This document shows positions 21,912 through 33,371 of a stretch of 64,000 nucleotides of DNA, piece after piece. The stretch comes from Bufo bufo. Taxonomy: Eukaryota; Chordata; Amphibia; Anura; Bufonidae. How positions within the stretch are numbered: the first letter of the stretch is position 1; each line of letters starts with the position of its first letter. The stretch is from positions 188,297,577 to 188,361,576 of the forward strand of contig NC_053395.1 in NCBI RefSeq assembly GCF_905171765.1, in the 5' to 3' direction. Under the pieces are notes generated by a model, which made no database searches, was not told the origin of the DNA, and was given only the letters and a program-made list of their open reading frames with translations. A program made the position numbers and the translations under genes.

Positions 21912-23027
21912 TTCTCATACAGTAAGAGATAGCTGCAGTGAGGGGAAAGAGGTTGTACACGGTAGATTAGATTGTGGAGAGGGGGAAAGAATCCAAGGAA
22001 CACAGCGCACACAGGTTGTAGACAGAGAGGAAAGCGCACACACAAGGCAGATACAGGGAAAAGGCAGCAGCAACCTGGATACAAAGATCCAGCATGTATT
22101 ACTGGGAAGGACACCCCCTTATGAGAAAAGTCTGAAACTAACAGCAAGCTGCAAATTGAAAAATAATTTTTTCATGTAAAAAATGTCCCCAATATTCCTA
22201 GATCTGTAAATGGTAGGAATTTGTAGTTTGGCAGCGATAGATAACCAATCCTATTATTCCACATATCCGGTTTACTATTTAGGATCCTAGGAAATAAGGG
22301 AGACATCCAGTGTGGGTTGTCACTCAGTTTTCACAAAAAGAGGTTCAACAAAAAAATTGTTGAAATGTTTACACTTCATATAGGAAGATAATGGAATCTA
22401 AAGATTTCTTATAATAGGAATTGAATGCTTGTTAAAGGAAATGTGAAGTGTCGGGATCTGTACATGTAGGTGGGGTCGGCAATGACAGACTTCACATGCA
22501 CCCATGGTTAAAAAGTCTAAATGACAGTTCATTTTGTCCAAAACAATATAACGGTAGCGAAAGTGATGCATTCACTTTGGAAACCGGTTCACAGGAACAT
22601 AAACATCTGCCCGCCTGGGCGGTAACTATACAGAAGATCACCTCACGTAGGTACTTGAATACAAACAGAGGGATTAGGCTTTGTACAGCCCACAGGTCAT
22701 GCAGCTTCCAGGCACTGATATTGAATGAGCTTTTCAGCCCTGTATTTATTCCCCCAGTAATGAGACCAATAGCTAGACCTGGATTACCTAAGGCTAGGGG
22801 AAAGTTGTGTACTAGAGTAGGGAGGGAAAGGCAAGACCCACTACCAACACCATGCCATTCCATACAAATCCAGCCCATCAAAAAACTTTGAAAAAGCAGC
22901 CTCAGCAAACTACATTTTGCTGAAACAAGCCAGCTTTCCTGGATTCTTTTACCTCCCCCATGTAAGCATTCTGTATGATATACATATATACCCCTTCCAG
23001 TACCTTTCCAGGCACAGTGTTATAGAT
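21912..23027. other. Intron, no gene
   Basis: Overlapping frames of 147 codons (plus) and 138 codons (minus) at 22448-22908 have no recognisable domain and lie inside the 24-kb MYO3B intron. I treat them as chance. Confidence 0.45.
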
Positions 23028-23029
23028 TA

Positions 23030-23359
23030 AAGGGATTTTATAACGTTTAGATATTGATAGTCTATCCTCAGGATACGTCATCAATATCAGATCGGAGGTG
23101 GTCTGATACCTCACAACCCAACTGATCAGCTGTCTCAGGCAACTATACAGTGGAAGGAGCTGGAAACAGAAGCATCTATCTAATGTATTGACTGTGGCAG
23201 GGTACTGCAGATCAGCTCCTATGAATGGGAGCAGAGTTAAAGTATGCCAGCACTGAAGACCACATAGTTGATGGAGCCTACCATCCTGTGTATAATTTCT
23301 GGCACCAACAGCTGCTCTGAACTGCTGATTGTGGAGGTGCCCAATGTTGGATCCCTGAG
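23030..23359. mobile_element. Left part of a TTAA-type MITE
   Basis: Begins after TTAA with AGGGATTTTATAACGTTTAG and TAGTCTATCCTCAGGATACG, the AAGGGGTT-family signature also seen at 21378, 47527 and 60620. Its right half resumes after the hAT insertion as CCCTGAGGATAGATTATCAG (23664-23683) and is then interrupted again. Confidence 0.6.
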
Positions 23360-23662
23360 CAGGAGTGTAGCTATAGGGAGTGCAGAGGTAGCAGTCGCTA
23401 CCGCCCCCAGGAGCCTGAGGAGGCCCAAAGACCCTTGTGCCACATAAGATACTGGTATTACAGAAAGTGCATGCTGGTCAAGTTACACCTCTGGCTGGAG
23501 GGATGGGGTTAGGTCAAGAATTTGGCATGGGGGAAATGGCGTTTCAATTTTTGCCTCAGGCAGCATGAAGGCTATGTGCTTCACTGCCCATGGCCACAAA
23601 GCACTGAGGAAAGGGGGCCCAAGCTGAACTCTTGTACCCATGAGCGTTTAGCTACGCCCCTG
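23360..23662. mobile_element. hAT-like MITE with 8-bp target duplication
   Basis: Starts CAGGAGTGTAGCTATAGG and ends TAGCTACGCCCCTG (reverse complement CAGGGGCGTAGCTA). Perfect 8-bp duplication TCCCTGAG at 23352-23359 and 23663-23670. It is inserted in an older TTAA-type MITE. Confidence 0.92.
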
Positions 23663-23683
23663 TCCCTGAGGATAGATTATCAG

Positions 23684-23925
23684 CAGGGTCGGACATGACC
23701 ATCAGAGCGCCAGTGGATTCTCCAGTGGGCCCAGACTCTGATTCCATAATGGGCCTCAAAGATCCAGAAGAAAAAAAAAATATATGGCTGCATATGGTGC
23801 CAAAATCACTTGGCACAAGGTCTATTTCTTTTATTCAAAACCTGTTAAACTTTATTAATGATATTGAGGTTGGGCCTTGAAATTAGTTTTCTCTGGTGGG
23901 CCCCAGGGACCCTAGTCCAACACTG
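23684..23925. mobile_element. hAT-like MITE related to 41539-41705
   Basis: CAGGGTCGGACATGACC at the left and AGTCCAACACTG at the right, with GGATTCTCCAGTGGGCCCAG inside, match the element at 41539-41705 in the opposite orientation. No clear target duplication is seen. Confidence 0.65.
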
Positions 23926-23984
23926 GTCCACAGTACCAGAAAACCCCTGCAGCATAGACATTGATTCAAAATATCATGCTGGAT

Positions 23985-24100
23985 GCCTGCAGTCACCACT
24001 AGGGTAAGTTTAGAAATTTACTGATCTATGGATCCCAAAGATACACATTGTACACTGCTAAGCTCCCTCTGGTGGTGACTGCAGGTAGCTAGCATTTTGT
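23985..24100. repeat. Short inverted repeat
   Basis: GCCTGCAGTCACCACTAGGG (23984) pairs with CCCTCTGGTGGTGACTGCAG (24065), separated by about 60 bp. Probably a small foldback element. Confidence 0.6.
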
Positions 24101-25134
24101 TTTAAATCTGTATCTATGCAGGGGATTCAGAGCTCTGCATCTGAAAAACAAAGCTCCAATCTCTATAAAGATATATTAAGAAATTAATCAGAGCAGAACC
24201 TTGGACCTAAAGCAACATTCACTAATTTCTTTATATTCCAATTATTATGTTCCAGACACATGTAATGCCCCTACAATTGCATCTAATGAAGGTTAAAAAA
24301 CAAAAAGGAGGGGATGTTTTAAGAACATCCACCTTAACACGTGCACTGGAAAACACACAAGGCTGTGCCGTTTATAGAAGCCTTCACTCTCTATGACGAA
24401 AGTGCCAGGCGGGAGAAGATTGATGTACTTGATAACAATGAAGCAACAAATTACAGTCATTTGAGGCGTTTACTGCATGGCTGCATTCACTGGCAGGCAG
24501 TATAAAATAGACAGTAGCCATATCTCTATACTTATACTTGATGGTATGCTCTGCCAGCAGCTGAGATGAAACATCCTGATCCAGAATAGCACTGCTTCTT
24601 GCAAGCAGTTTCCATTAGTGCACAGCCATACATCAAAGGAGGTGATAAAAAGCAGGAATTAAGGCCCTGGTGAATGTGTTTTTACCCACAACATTAGCTT
24701 GCAAACCATCCTTTTCCTATCTCCGAGGTTTTCTTGTTGACATCTTTGCATGTTTTCCATGGCGAAATTATGCATTGCCCTCAAAGTCTTTATTTCGTAA
24801 ATGATATTCTATTATTTTTGTAATATTCTTTTCATGTTGGCGTCGTGCTTTACTAGACGGGCCCTCCACGACCTTCACCGATGACTGAAACAGATCTGGA
24901 TTTGACATGCTATAAACTCACTCTTGTAAAATATCTAAGTTATGTCTTTCCATAGAACATTCTGCTTTTCATTCTGAAAAATGCACACAAAGGCGGCAGT
25001 GGATCAGGTTGCGACTTTTTGCTCTTTTCTTTTTTTTTTGAGCATCAGCTTGTTTTAAAGTCGGTTTCACGCTCCATTTTTTAAATGTCGCATGAAATAC
25101 CTCTAGATTTTTCAGTCTAAAGTCTGATAATTAT
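24101..25134. other. Intron, no gene
   Basis: Non-coding sequence inside the 24-kb MYO3B intron. No repeat or gene structure is supported. Confidence 0.4.
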
Positions 25135-25136
25135 TA

Positions 25137-26732
25137 CAAACCGGATTCCAAAAAAGTTGGGACACTAAACAAATTGTGAATAAAAACTGAATGCAATGAT
25201 GTGGAGATGGCAAATGTCAATATTTTATTTGTAATAGAACGTAGATGACAGATCAAACGTTTAATCCGAGTAAATGTATCATTTTAAAGGAAAAATACGT
25301 TGATTCCAATTTTCACGGTGTCAACAAATCCCAAAAAAGTTGAGACAAGTAGCAATAAGAGGCTGGAAAAAGTAAATTTGAGCATAACGAAGAGCTGGAA
25401 GACCAATTAACACTAATTAGGTCAATTGGCAACATGATTGGGTATAAAAAGAGCTTCTCAGAGTGGCAGTGTCTCTCAGAAGCCAAGATGGGTAGAGGAT
25501 CACCAATTCCCACAATGTTGCGCAGAAAGATAGTGGAGCAATATCAGAAAGGTGTTACCCAGCGAAAAATTGCAAAGACTTTGCATCTATCATCATCAAC
25601 TGTGCATAACATCATCCGAAGATTCAGAGAATCTGGAACAATCTCTGTGCGTAAGGGTCAAGGCCGTAAAACCATACTGGATGCCCGTGATCTCCGGGCC
25701 CTTAAACTACACTGCACCACAAACAGGAATGCTACTGTAAAGGAAATCACAGAATGGGCTCAGGAATACTTCCAGAAACCATTGTCAGTGAACACAATCC
25801 ACCGTGCCATCCGCCGTTGCCAGCTGAAACTCTACAGTGCAAAGAAGAAGCCATTTCTAAGCAAGATCCACAAGCTCAGGCGTTTTCACTGAGCCAGGGA
25901 TCATTTAAAATGGAGTGTGGCAAAATGGAAGACTGTTCTGTGGTCAGACGAGTCACGATTCGAAGTTCTTTTTGGAAATCTGGGACGCCATGTCATCCGG
26001 ACCAAAGAGGACAAGGACAACCCAAGTTGTTATCAACGCTCAGTTCAGAAGCCTGCATCTCTGATGGTATAGGGTTGCATGAGTGCGTGTGGCATGGGCA
26101 GCTTGCATGTCTGGAAAGCCACCATCAATGCAGAAAAATATATTCAGGTTCTAGAACAACATATGCTCCCATCCAGACGTCATCTCTTTCAGGGAAGACC
26201 CTGCATTTTTCAACAAGATGATGCCAGACCACATTCTGCATCAATCACAACATCATGGCTGCGGAGGAGAAGGATCCGGGTACTGAAATGGCTAGTCTGC
26301 AGTCCAGATCTTTCACCTATAGAGAACATTTGGCGCATCATAAAGAGGAAGGTGCAACAAAAAAGGCCCAAGACGATTGAACAGTTAGAGGCCTGTATTA
26401 GACAAGAATGGGAGAGCATTCCTATTTCTAAACTTGAGAAACTGGTCTCCTCGGTCCCCAGACGTCTGTTGAGTGTTGTAAGAAGAAGGGGAGATGCCAC
26501 ACAGTGGTAAAAAAATGGCCTTGTCCCAACTTTTTGGGGATTTGTTGACACCATGAAATTCTGATTCAATATATTTTTCCCTTAAAATGGTACATTTTCT
26601 CAGTTTAAACTTTTGTTCCGTGATTTATGTTATATTCTGAATAAAATATTAGAAGTTGGCACCTCCACATCATTGCATTCAATTTTTATTCACGATTTGT
26701 ATAGTGTCCCAACTTTTTTGGAATCCGGTTTG
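25137..26732 (+). mobile_element. Tc1/mariner (DD34E) element, full length
   Basis: Flanked by TA (25135-25136 and 26733-26734). Termini CAAACCGGATTCCAAAAAAG and TTTTTTGGAATCCGGTTTG are inverted repeats, with subterminal GTTGGGACACTA/TAGTGTCCCAAC and AATGCAATGATGTGGAG/CTCCACATCATTGCATT pairing that extends the arms to about 100 bp. About 1.6 kb, the usual Tc1 size. It carries one transposase gene with two stops. Confidence 0.93.
25488..26510 (+). pseudogene. Tc1 transposase with two in-frame stops
   Basis: Cut-and-paste transposase of the Tc1/mariner superfamily. From ATG 25488 (MGRGSPIP) the frame stays the same to 26510 but is broken by TGA at 25890-25892 and TAG at 26070-26072. In both places the context suggests a former TGG Trp codon. 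An N-terminal helix-turn-helix region (KIVEQYQKG, TVHNIIRRF) is followed by the catalytic triad: Asp in LWSDESRF, Asp in FQQDDARPH and Glu in PIENIWR, with 34 residues between the second Asp and the Glu (DD34E). About 341 codons, normal for Tc1. No frameshift is seen, so decay is by point change only. Confidence 0.92.
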
Positions 26733-27264
26733 TACGTCACCAGGGGACTGCGGTACACTTGTGACTTTTTTGGAAAAGTTGTGATAATAAATCTCGCTAA
26801 AAATAGAGCCTCACCCATAAAACATCTGTCCACCCCTTGCCACAGACCCTAGAGGGAAATTTCCCGGTTGTCTGACGCCCAGGGGGTTGCCCAACTCTCC
26901 ACATGGCCACCAGTCAGGTACATAGTGACGCTGTCAGCATTAAATTACGGAGCATCTACTTATGCCCTTGGCTGGCAGAAGAAAGTGCCCTTCTGGATTA
27001 AACTGTATTGCTGTCCTCGGGACGGTGATAGAGTTGAATGCTGCAGTATTTTCCACTACACTGTGTATTTGGTTCTGCTGGAGCAATATTTTGTGCTACA
27101 CTACAGTGTTGCTGGCCCCACCTACTTATATTGGCCCCTGCTTTCTGTCAGTTTGAACCCATCTACAACATGGGGCCACTTCTAGTTTTTTTTCAGGGCC
27201 ATTTTAAGTTCCCAGACCTCATCATGTCCTGAATGTGTCGAGGCCAACACATATTAAAGAAGTA

Positions 27265-28104
27265 GTGTACGTGGGCACTGCAAAAGTTTATTATGTCGTA
27301 TATTATGTCATGCTGTATTTCATTCTTATGCAAAATTCCTGTTACCAGGCTGTCAGGTGCACTACACACATTCCACCATTAGATGGGGATAGCACTAATA
27401 TATATATAGCTCAGTTCAGGCCTAGTTGTAGTGAGAGGAGGAGTAGGAGTGCAGACGCTAGCTGTGTTACTGGAACTCAGTTCAAGTAAAAAGGAGTGGA
27501 TAAAAGTCACAAAGGACAACAGCCATTTTACCAGGCTTTAAGGACCTTTGGAATTAAGGTGAAGAATTTATTAGCTTCCGGCAGCCTCACCATTATCAAG
27601 CTGGGTAACCAGGACCAGATTCAGAACTGAACCCCTGTGAGTACATAACTACCTACGATAGCCTGAGGCATAACTACATGTACAGCCTGTTACTGGGAGT
27701 CACTACATTCAATCTACATGTTTATTAGAGACTGTTTCATAACTGGATGTAAACTGTTGACAAGATCCTGGTTACAGTAAAGTTCTTAGTTGGATTCAAA
27801 CCTGCCTCATTCTTCTATCTCCATACTACCACCACTCTCATCATTTTGCACCATCAAGGTACTGACGTCACGACATCACTTAAGTCAGGGGCCCAGCCGC
27901 AATCACCATCAAGGGCACCTTGATCAACACCTGGCCAGTGTCCCCTGTAATAGAGTGCGCCCCAGAGAATTTGGTGCTGTTCTCCCCTTCACTGCACTGC
28001 TGGCCCAGGGAGGCATCTGCTAACCGTGAGTAACCGATAAACTGTTACACCCGTCGGCCCACCGCGAACCTCACGTGTTCTTCCCTGTGGACCGGCACGC
28101 TGCA
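27265..28104 (+). repeat. 5' LTR copy, start eroded
   Basis: Matches 34248-35119 closely (for example CAAAAGTTTATTATGTC, GATGGGGATAGCACTAATAT, CAGTAAAGTTCTTAGTTGG) and ends GCACGCTGCA like the 3' copy. Relative to the 3' LTR it lacks the first ~14 bp and an ~18-bp insertion near GAGTAGGAG. Left of it, 27214-27264 matches the internal 3' end of the element (CTCATCATGTCCTGAATGTG) instead of unrelated flank. Confidence 0.88.
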
Positions 28105-28113
28105 AATTAAAAT

Positions 28114-28131
28114 TGGCGTCACGAACAGGAT
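28114..28131 (+). promoter_or_regulatory. Candidate primer binding site
   Basis: TGGCGTCACGAACAGGAT begins 9 bp after the LTR end. The TGG start and position fit a tRNA primer site; the primer would be a tRNA ending CGTGACGCCA. I cannot assign the tRNA from memory. Confidence 0.6.
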
Positions 28132-28789
28132 TCATATCCTCTGTGCCTTATGTGAATGAGCCCCATTTGTTTGACTGTTGTATTGGGCTAAAGAACTGTT
28201 CTAATTACTTAAAAGGTGCATAAATATACTGTGCCAACTGTCTACTTTAAAATCGCACTGTTAAAACTGGAAAAATCGCTGATTTTTGTGTCCCTAAAAC
28301 TGCTTGCTGTGACTGAATTGACTTTGACCTTGCACCCAAAATGGCCGCCTGAAGTATATTTCTAATTATTGCTGCGCCATCACTCTGCAAAATGCCCTGT
28401 TTGGCGGCAAAATTTAGTGCCACCCCTATATGCAAAAAACCTTGGTCGGTCCCTTATACTTTCATTGTAGTGATCCGGGAAGGCCGGCCTTGTATGCAAA
28501 ACATCGCGCAATCTCTTCTGTCTGTCGGACACAATGGAGGGAGGAGCCGCGCATAAGAGGGGAGCGTGACATGCGTACGCACGCCCGAAAAAGACGCGAT
28601 ACTGGGCGTGTAATCAAGGGGGAGGAAAGGGAAGGCGAATACTAGCCATCCTCCACGGACTCTATATATATATATATAACTGTGTTTCAACTCACCCGCA
28701 AATCTGAGGACCTATCGGTTACATAAAGTAGTGTTATTAGAAGAGAAAAACTCTTGCCGGAGCTGCATTTGAGAAATACTGGGACCAGA
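28132..28789 (+). other. Element leader, gag region missing
   Basis: About 650 bp between the primer site and the first pol-like codons. Neither a capsid-like frame nor a zinc knuckle is present. A (TA)n run occurs near 28665-28678. Confidence 0.5.
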
Positions 28790-29077
28790 GCCAGTTAACA
28801 CAACCACCAGAATCCTGGCTGAGTCTTATAGCCAGCAACGGCAAACCCGTGCCAGTGCATGGTTACTGGGAGCCCACTCTCCTAGTAGGAGGAACTACAC
28901 TACCCCAGCAAGGTATCATTGTTGTGCAGTTCAGGGAAGATAACAACCCTCCGGTCATCCTAGGGATGAACGTCCTTAGGAATTGTTATGCTGAAATGCT
29001 TGAAGCTTTGCACAAATCTATGCCTACCACCGCACCTGCCTCCAAAAAGGTGATACAACAGACTATCCGTGTGTTAA

Positions 29078-29746
29078 AGGGGTTGTCTGGGATTAAAATT
29101 ATTTTAAAAAAAACATGTTATCTCACCATATATAGCTGATTCAAGGTCCCCCATGATGTTTTTATGTATTTTTACCACTTCTCCAAGGCTCCGACGTTCC
29201 CCCAATGATTGTTTGCATGTATGTTACATGTGTGGTAACTTCCTGCCGCACTGCCTTGTGGGTCCTAGCGCAGCTCAGCATCGCGATGTTTGAGATGTCC
29301 ATCGTATTACTAACAACTCCTCCATGCATCCGCCCCCCTCATTGACATTCCGCCTCCTGCCGCACATATCCCTCCCCCTTCTTAGTTACGCCCCTAAACC
29401 CGCCTAATCTTACGCCTGGACGCTCAGTCCTTCCCTTCTAACGTGCACTCAATGTGCTCTGCATAATTAGCTTCTGTGCCGGTGATGTCACCGGACCAGA
29501 GGGGCGTGGCTTAGCGCTGTGTGTTGCCGCCTAGTTACCGCCCTCCGTGCGCTCTGTATAATGAGTGTGGCTGGCAGTGACGTCACCGGGCTCCTTGCGA
29601 AGCGGAAGAAGAGACTTCCGGCTCTGATTTTTCAGATGTGGAAAAGGGGCATCAGAAAATGCATATGAAGGTAGGACACGCATGTATGGACTGTTTAGGT
29701 GTCTGGGGTCCACTTAAACCAAAGTCCCCAATCCCGGACAACCCCT
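29078..29746. mobile_element. TTAA MITE inside the Gypsy element
   Basis: TTAA at 29074-29077 and 29747-29750. Left end AGGGGTTGTCTGGGATTAAA, right end AATCCCGGACAACCCCT. It sits within the left target duplication of the neighbouring hAT element, so it arrived later. Confidence 0.92.
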
Positions 29747-29751
29747 TTAAG

Positions 29752-30116
29752 TAGTGTTGATTACGAATATTGCAAATTTTTATCGCGAATATCGGCACTT
29801 CGAGAATTCGCGAATATTTAGAATATAGTGATATATATTTGTAATTTCGAATATTCAAGATTTTTTTTTAATCAGTACACATGATCCCTCCCTGCTTCTA
29901 GCTTGTGGGCCAATGAGAAGGCTGCAATATATTTGACTTTAGGAGTAGTGTTGATTGCAAATTTTTATCGCAAATTTTTTAATTGCCGATTTCCGCAATC
30001 AAGAAAATAATGACTGGAGATAATGAATTATCGAATTATCGAATATATGGCGAATATTCGCCCAAATATTCACGAAATATCACAAATTCGAATATTGCCC
30101 CTGCCGCCCATCACTA
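29752..30116. mobile_element. hAT-like MITE inside the Gypsy element
   Basis: Starts TAGTGTTGATTACGAATA and ends CGCCCATCACTA (reverse complement TAGTGATGGGCG). The 8-bp duplication GTGTTAAG is at 30117-30124 on the right; on the left it is split as GTGTTAA (29071-29077) and G (29751) by the TTAA MITE. AT-rich, with many GAATATT/AATATTC words. Confidence 0.9.
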
Positions 30117-30371
30117 GTGTTAAGTGCGCAACAGAAATTTGCCAATGAGAAAGGAGAGATCTGCTGTGCCCGCATCCGAGGTAACCAACCAGTAATCCTT
30201 AAACCAAATACTGAAAGACTCCTGTGGTGCCGAGCTGCTCTTGGGATCCAAGGCCAAGACTACCAGGCCCTGGTAGAACCCATCACTCTAGAAGACCATC
30301 CTTTAGTCCGAGCTGCAAGAAGCCTAATGACTGTATCTCGTCTTCTGAATTGAAGTGATAACAGTATAACT

Positions 30372-31944
30372 TTGAACAAGCACTGCCCTGTGGCTCAGTT
30401 GCTACAAGTCACTTTCCAAGATGTTATCAGTGTACCTGCAGCTATCACTGAACAGTCTGCTCAGAAGCTAAATCCACAAACCCATACTCCGGATACATTA
30501 TGGTGGAAAGAACTCAACGTGGGAGATACACCTGAGGAACAAATTGAAGGAGTCTTAAAAGTTGTGCAAGAGCATCATCATGCCTTCAGTAAACATCCTA
30601 CAGATTATGATGAAGTTAGTGTAATCAAGCACACCATCTCTACCGGTTCACATCCTCCAATCAAGGAAAGATACCGGCCTATACCACCGACAATGTACCA
30701 ATCTGTGAAACAGATGATCCAAGAAATTAAAGATTCAAACATCATCCAAGACAGCCATAGTCCATGGGCTGCACCTCTAGTCCTTGTCCGAAAGAAAGAT
30801 GGGAACATTCAATTCTGCGTGGACTATAGGAAGATTATCCTTTACCAAGAATCAAGGAGTCCCTGACAGCCCCTTAGGATCCTCAGCTTACTTTTCTACC
30901 CTGGATTTAACCAGTGGGTACTGGCAGGTACCTATGGCTCCTGAAGATCGTGAAAAAACAGCATTTACTACCCCTATGGGCCTATTTGAATTTAACTACA
31001 TGCCCTTAGGACTTTGCAATGCCCCTGGAACTTTCCAAAGACTAATGTAACGATGTTTAGGCCACAACATTTTTGAAACTGTCCTGCTATACTTGGATGA
31101 TGTAATCATCTATTCAAAATCCTATGAAGACCACTTAAAACATCTTGCAGAAGTTTTACAAGTTCTCATCAAGCATGGACTTAAAATCAAACCTTCTAAG
31201 TGCTATCTACTAAAATCAGAAGTCAAGTACGTGGGACATGTTGTCGGTTCTGAAGGTGTCAAGCCAGACCCAGAAAAAATAGCTGCAGTCCAGAATTGGC
31301 CTACTACTACCACCGTAAAAGAGGTGAGAAGTTTTCTTAGTTTTGCAGGATACTATAGACTTTTCTTCCCTCACTTCGCCCAGATTGCTGAACTGATAAA
31401 GGAACTCCTGAGAGGACATCCTGAGAAATACCAGAAGTCCCAGATACCGGTGGAATGGAATGAAGAAAGAGATATCGCTTTCCAACTCCTGGAGAAGTTG
31501 ACAGAACCACCTATCTTGGGCTATCCAGATTATCAACAGCCATTCCTTCTCTACACTGATGCCAGTAAGAGAGGCCTGGGAACTGTCCTGTCTCAAGTGC
31601 AAAATAGTAAAGAGAGAGTAATTGCTTATGCACGCAGATCTCTTAGAGGTGCCGAGAAAAATGACAAGAATTACAGTTCCTTCAAGTTAGAATTCCTAGC
31701 ACTTGTGTGGGCCGTCACTGGAAAATTTATAGACTACCCCGCAGCAACCCCATTTGTGGCCTATAATGATAACAATCCACTGGCGCATCTCAACACAGTC
31801 AAGTTCAAGTTAGGAGCCTTAGAACAAAGATGGGCCTCACGTCTTGCCAACTACAATTTCACCGTCAAGTACAGAACAGGCAAGTCAAATGAAAATGCGG
31901 ATGCTTTATCTCGCCTGCCTACCAAAGAAGATCCTACTGAATAG
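30372..31944 (+). pseudogene. Ty3/Gypsy reverse transcriptase and RNase H, disrupted
   Basis: RNA-dependent DNA polymerase of an LTR retrotransposon. Visible in order: the PIKERYRPIPP entry motif, LVRKKDG and FCVDYRK (fingers), [12 protein letters not shown] and [23 protein letters not shown] (palm), the active site YLDD at about 31089-31100, GLKIKPSKC, the YVGHVVG segment, then the RNase H domain with YTDASKRGLG and NENADALSR. Damage: loss of about 10 codons with a frame change near 30835-30850, an in-frame stop at 31048-31050 and a stop at 31942-31944. Not functional as it stands. Confidence 0.92.
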
Positions 31945-31968
31945 ATAGATGTATGGGAAGAAGTAGAG

Positions 31969-33353
31969 ATGCCCGCTTTTTACCAACATTTTGCCCAACA
32001 AGATGTCATCACCGTCAAAGGTAAAGAAGTCTTCCACTTCCAACAACAGACAGAGCCAAAATCCCAAGTTGAAAAAGAAAGTTGGATCAAGTTGCAATCA
32101 GAAAGCAGAGTTTTAGGTGAATTACAAGACTTCTTCACTAGTGGAAGACCGGAAAGAATCCGCAGAAGAAATGCAGACCCAGAGTTACTCAAGCTATGGA
32201 GACACCAAAAGCAACTCTTCATGCAAAAGGGACTAATGTTAAGAAGAACCCTAGATCCAATCACCAATGATCGGCTGTATCAGATCCTAATACCACGCTG
32301 AGATGGCAGAATCATCCTTGAAATGTACCATGATAGATCAGGACACTTTGGTGTACAAAAAACTGAGGCTACTATCCGCAGAAGATTTTTTGGGATTGGA
32401 ATGAGAGGAGACATTGAAAATTGTTGTTGAGAATGCTCTACTTGTGCCGTTGGAAGAAACAAAAGACATGACCAAAGAGCACCATTACATCCCATTGTAA
32501 GCAAAACCCCTCTAGAAATAGTGGCCATTGATCATGTAAAGCTAGAACCAAGTCGCTCAGGATATACCTACACCATAACAATAATTGATCATTAGACCAA
32601 ATTTGTAGTAGCTGTACCTGTTAAAGACTTGACAGCCAAAACCATCGCAAATGTTTTCTGAAAGACTTTCCTGTTGCCCTATGGATGCCCTAAAAAATAT
32701 TCTTACAAAGATCTGCCTTTGAATCCCAACTGTTCCATGAACTGTGTTCACTTCACAATTGTCAGAAGATCAGAACAGCTTACCATCCTCAAGGTAACGG
32801 ACTTTGTGAAAAAATGAATCAAACCTTGATTGGAATGTTGAGGGCTGTACCACCTACTAAAAGAATCGAGTGGCCAACTTTACTACCTCAATTGATGTAT
32901 ACTCATAACAATACCATCCATTGTTTTACTGGATATACTCCATATTATCTTATGTTTGGCCGCCAAGGAAAGTTACCTGGAGATAACACCCTGGGTGTGT
33001 AAGTTCCAGATTCAATTAATCCCCTACCACAAACTGATTGGGTGAGTGAACATCAAAAACGCCTAGCTGATGCCCAAGAGATTTTCCAAGTCCGTATGGT
33101 AAATGCACGCAACAAACAACAGAATGACTATAATCAGTCTTCTAAAGCAGAACCTCTAGAAATTGGTAACCCTGTGTGGCTGAGAAATAACCATCGCACT
33201 AGCAAGCTCGATAGCAAATGGGAAAGAGAACCCTACCTCATCAAAGCTATTCCTAATGGTGAGACTGATGTCTATGAAATCACTAAAGAAAATAGAGCAC
33301 CAAAAATAGTGCATCACAACCGTCTTAAGTTGTGTTTAAAAAGAGCTGTTTAA
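31969..33353 (+). pseudogene. Ty3/Gypsy integrase, disrupted
   Basis: DDE-type integrase region. The zinc-binding part shows GHFGVQKTEATI followed by ECSTC (HHCC type). The first catalytic Asp is in AIDHVK, and the downstream part keeps ENYIE-like context only in degraded form. The C-terminal region has IEWPTLLPQLMYTHNNT, TGYTPYYLMFGR and NPVWLRN. Stops occur at 32299-32301, near 32428, near 32593 and near 32660, and the section 32660-32810 has shifted frame. A non-functional remnant. Confidence 0.85.
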
Positions 33354-33371
33354 GAGGAAATTCCATCCACA

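Larger units (their letters stand above)
28790..30353 (+). pseudogene. Ty3/Gypsy aspartic protease region, split by two insertions
   Basis: Codons from about 28790 (LIASNGKPVPV) through VHGYWEP, LVGGTTLPQQGIIVV and VILGMNVLRNC resemble the C-terminal half of a retropepsin-type protease, with the ILGMNVL motif standing for the conserved hydrophobic-hydrophobic-Gly (ILGRD-type) strand. The catalytic DTG is not seen, so the N-terminal half is lost. The frame is interrupted at 29077 by a MITE plus hAT insertion and continues at 30124-30353 (CARIRGNQPV..LWCRAALGIQ), ending in a stop. Confidence 0.7.

Noticed and set aside
22448..22908. Overlapping 147- and 138-codon frames on opposite strands
   Set aside because: No recognisable motif, inside a MYO3B intron, and no splice or start evidence.
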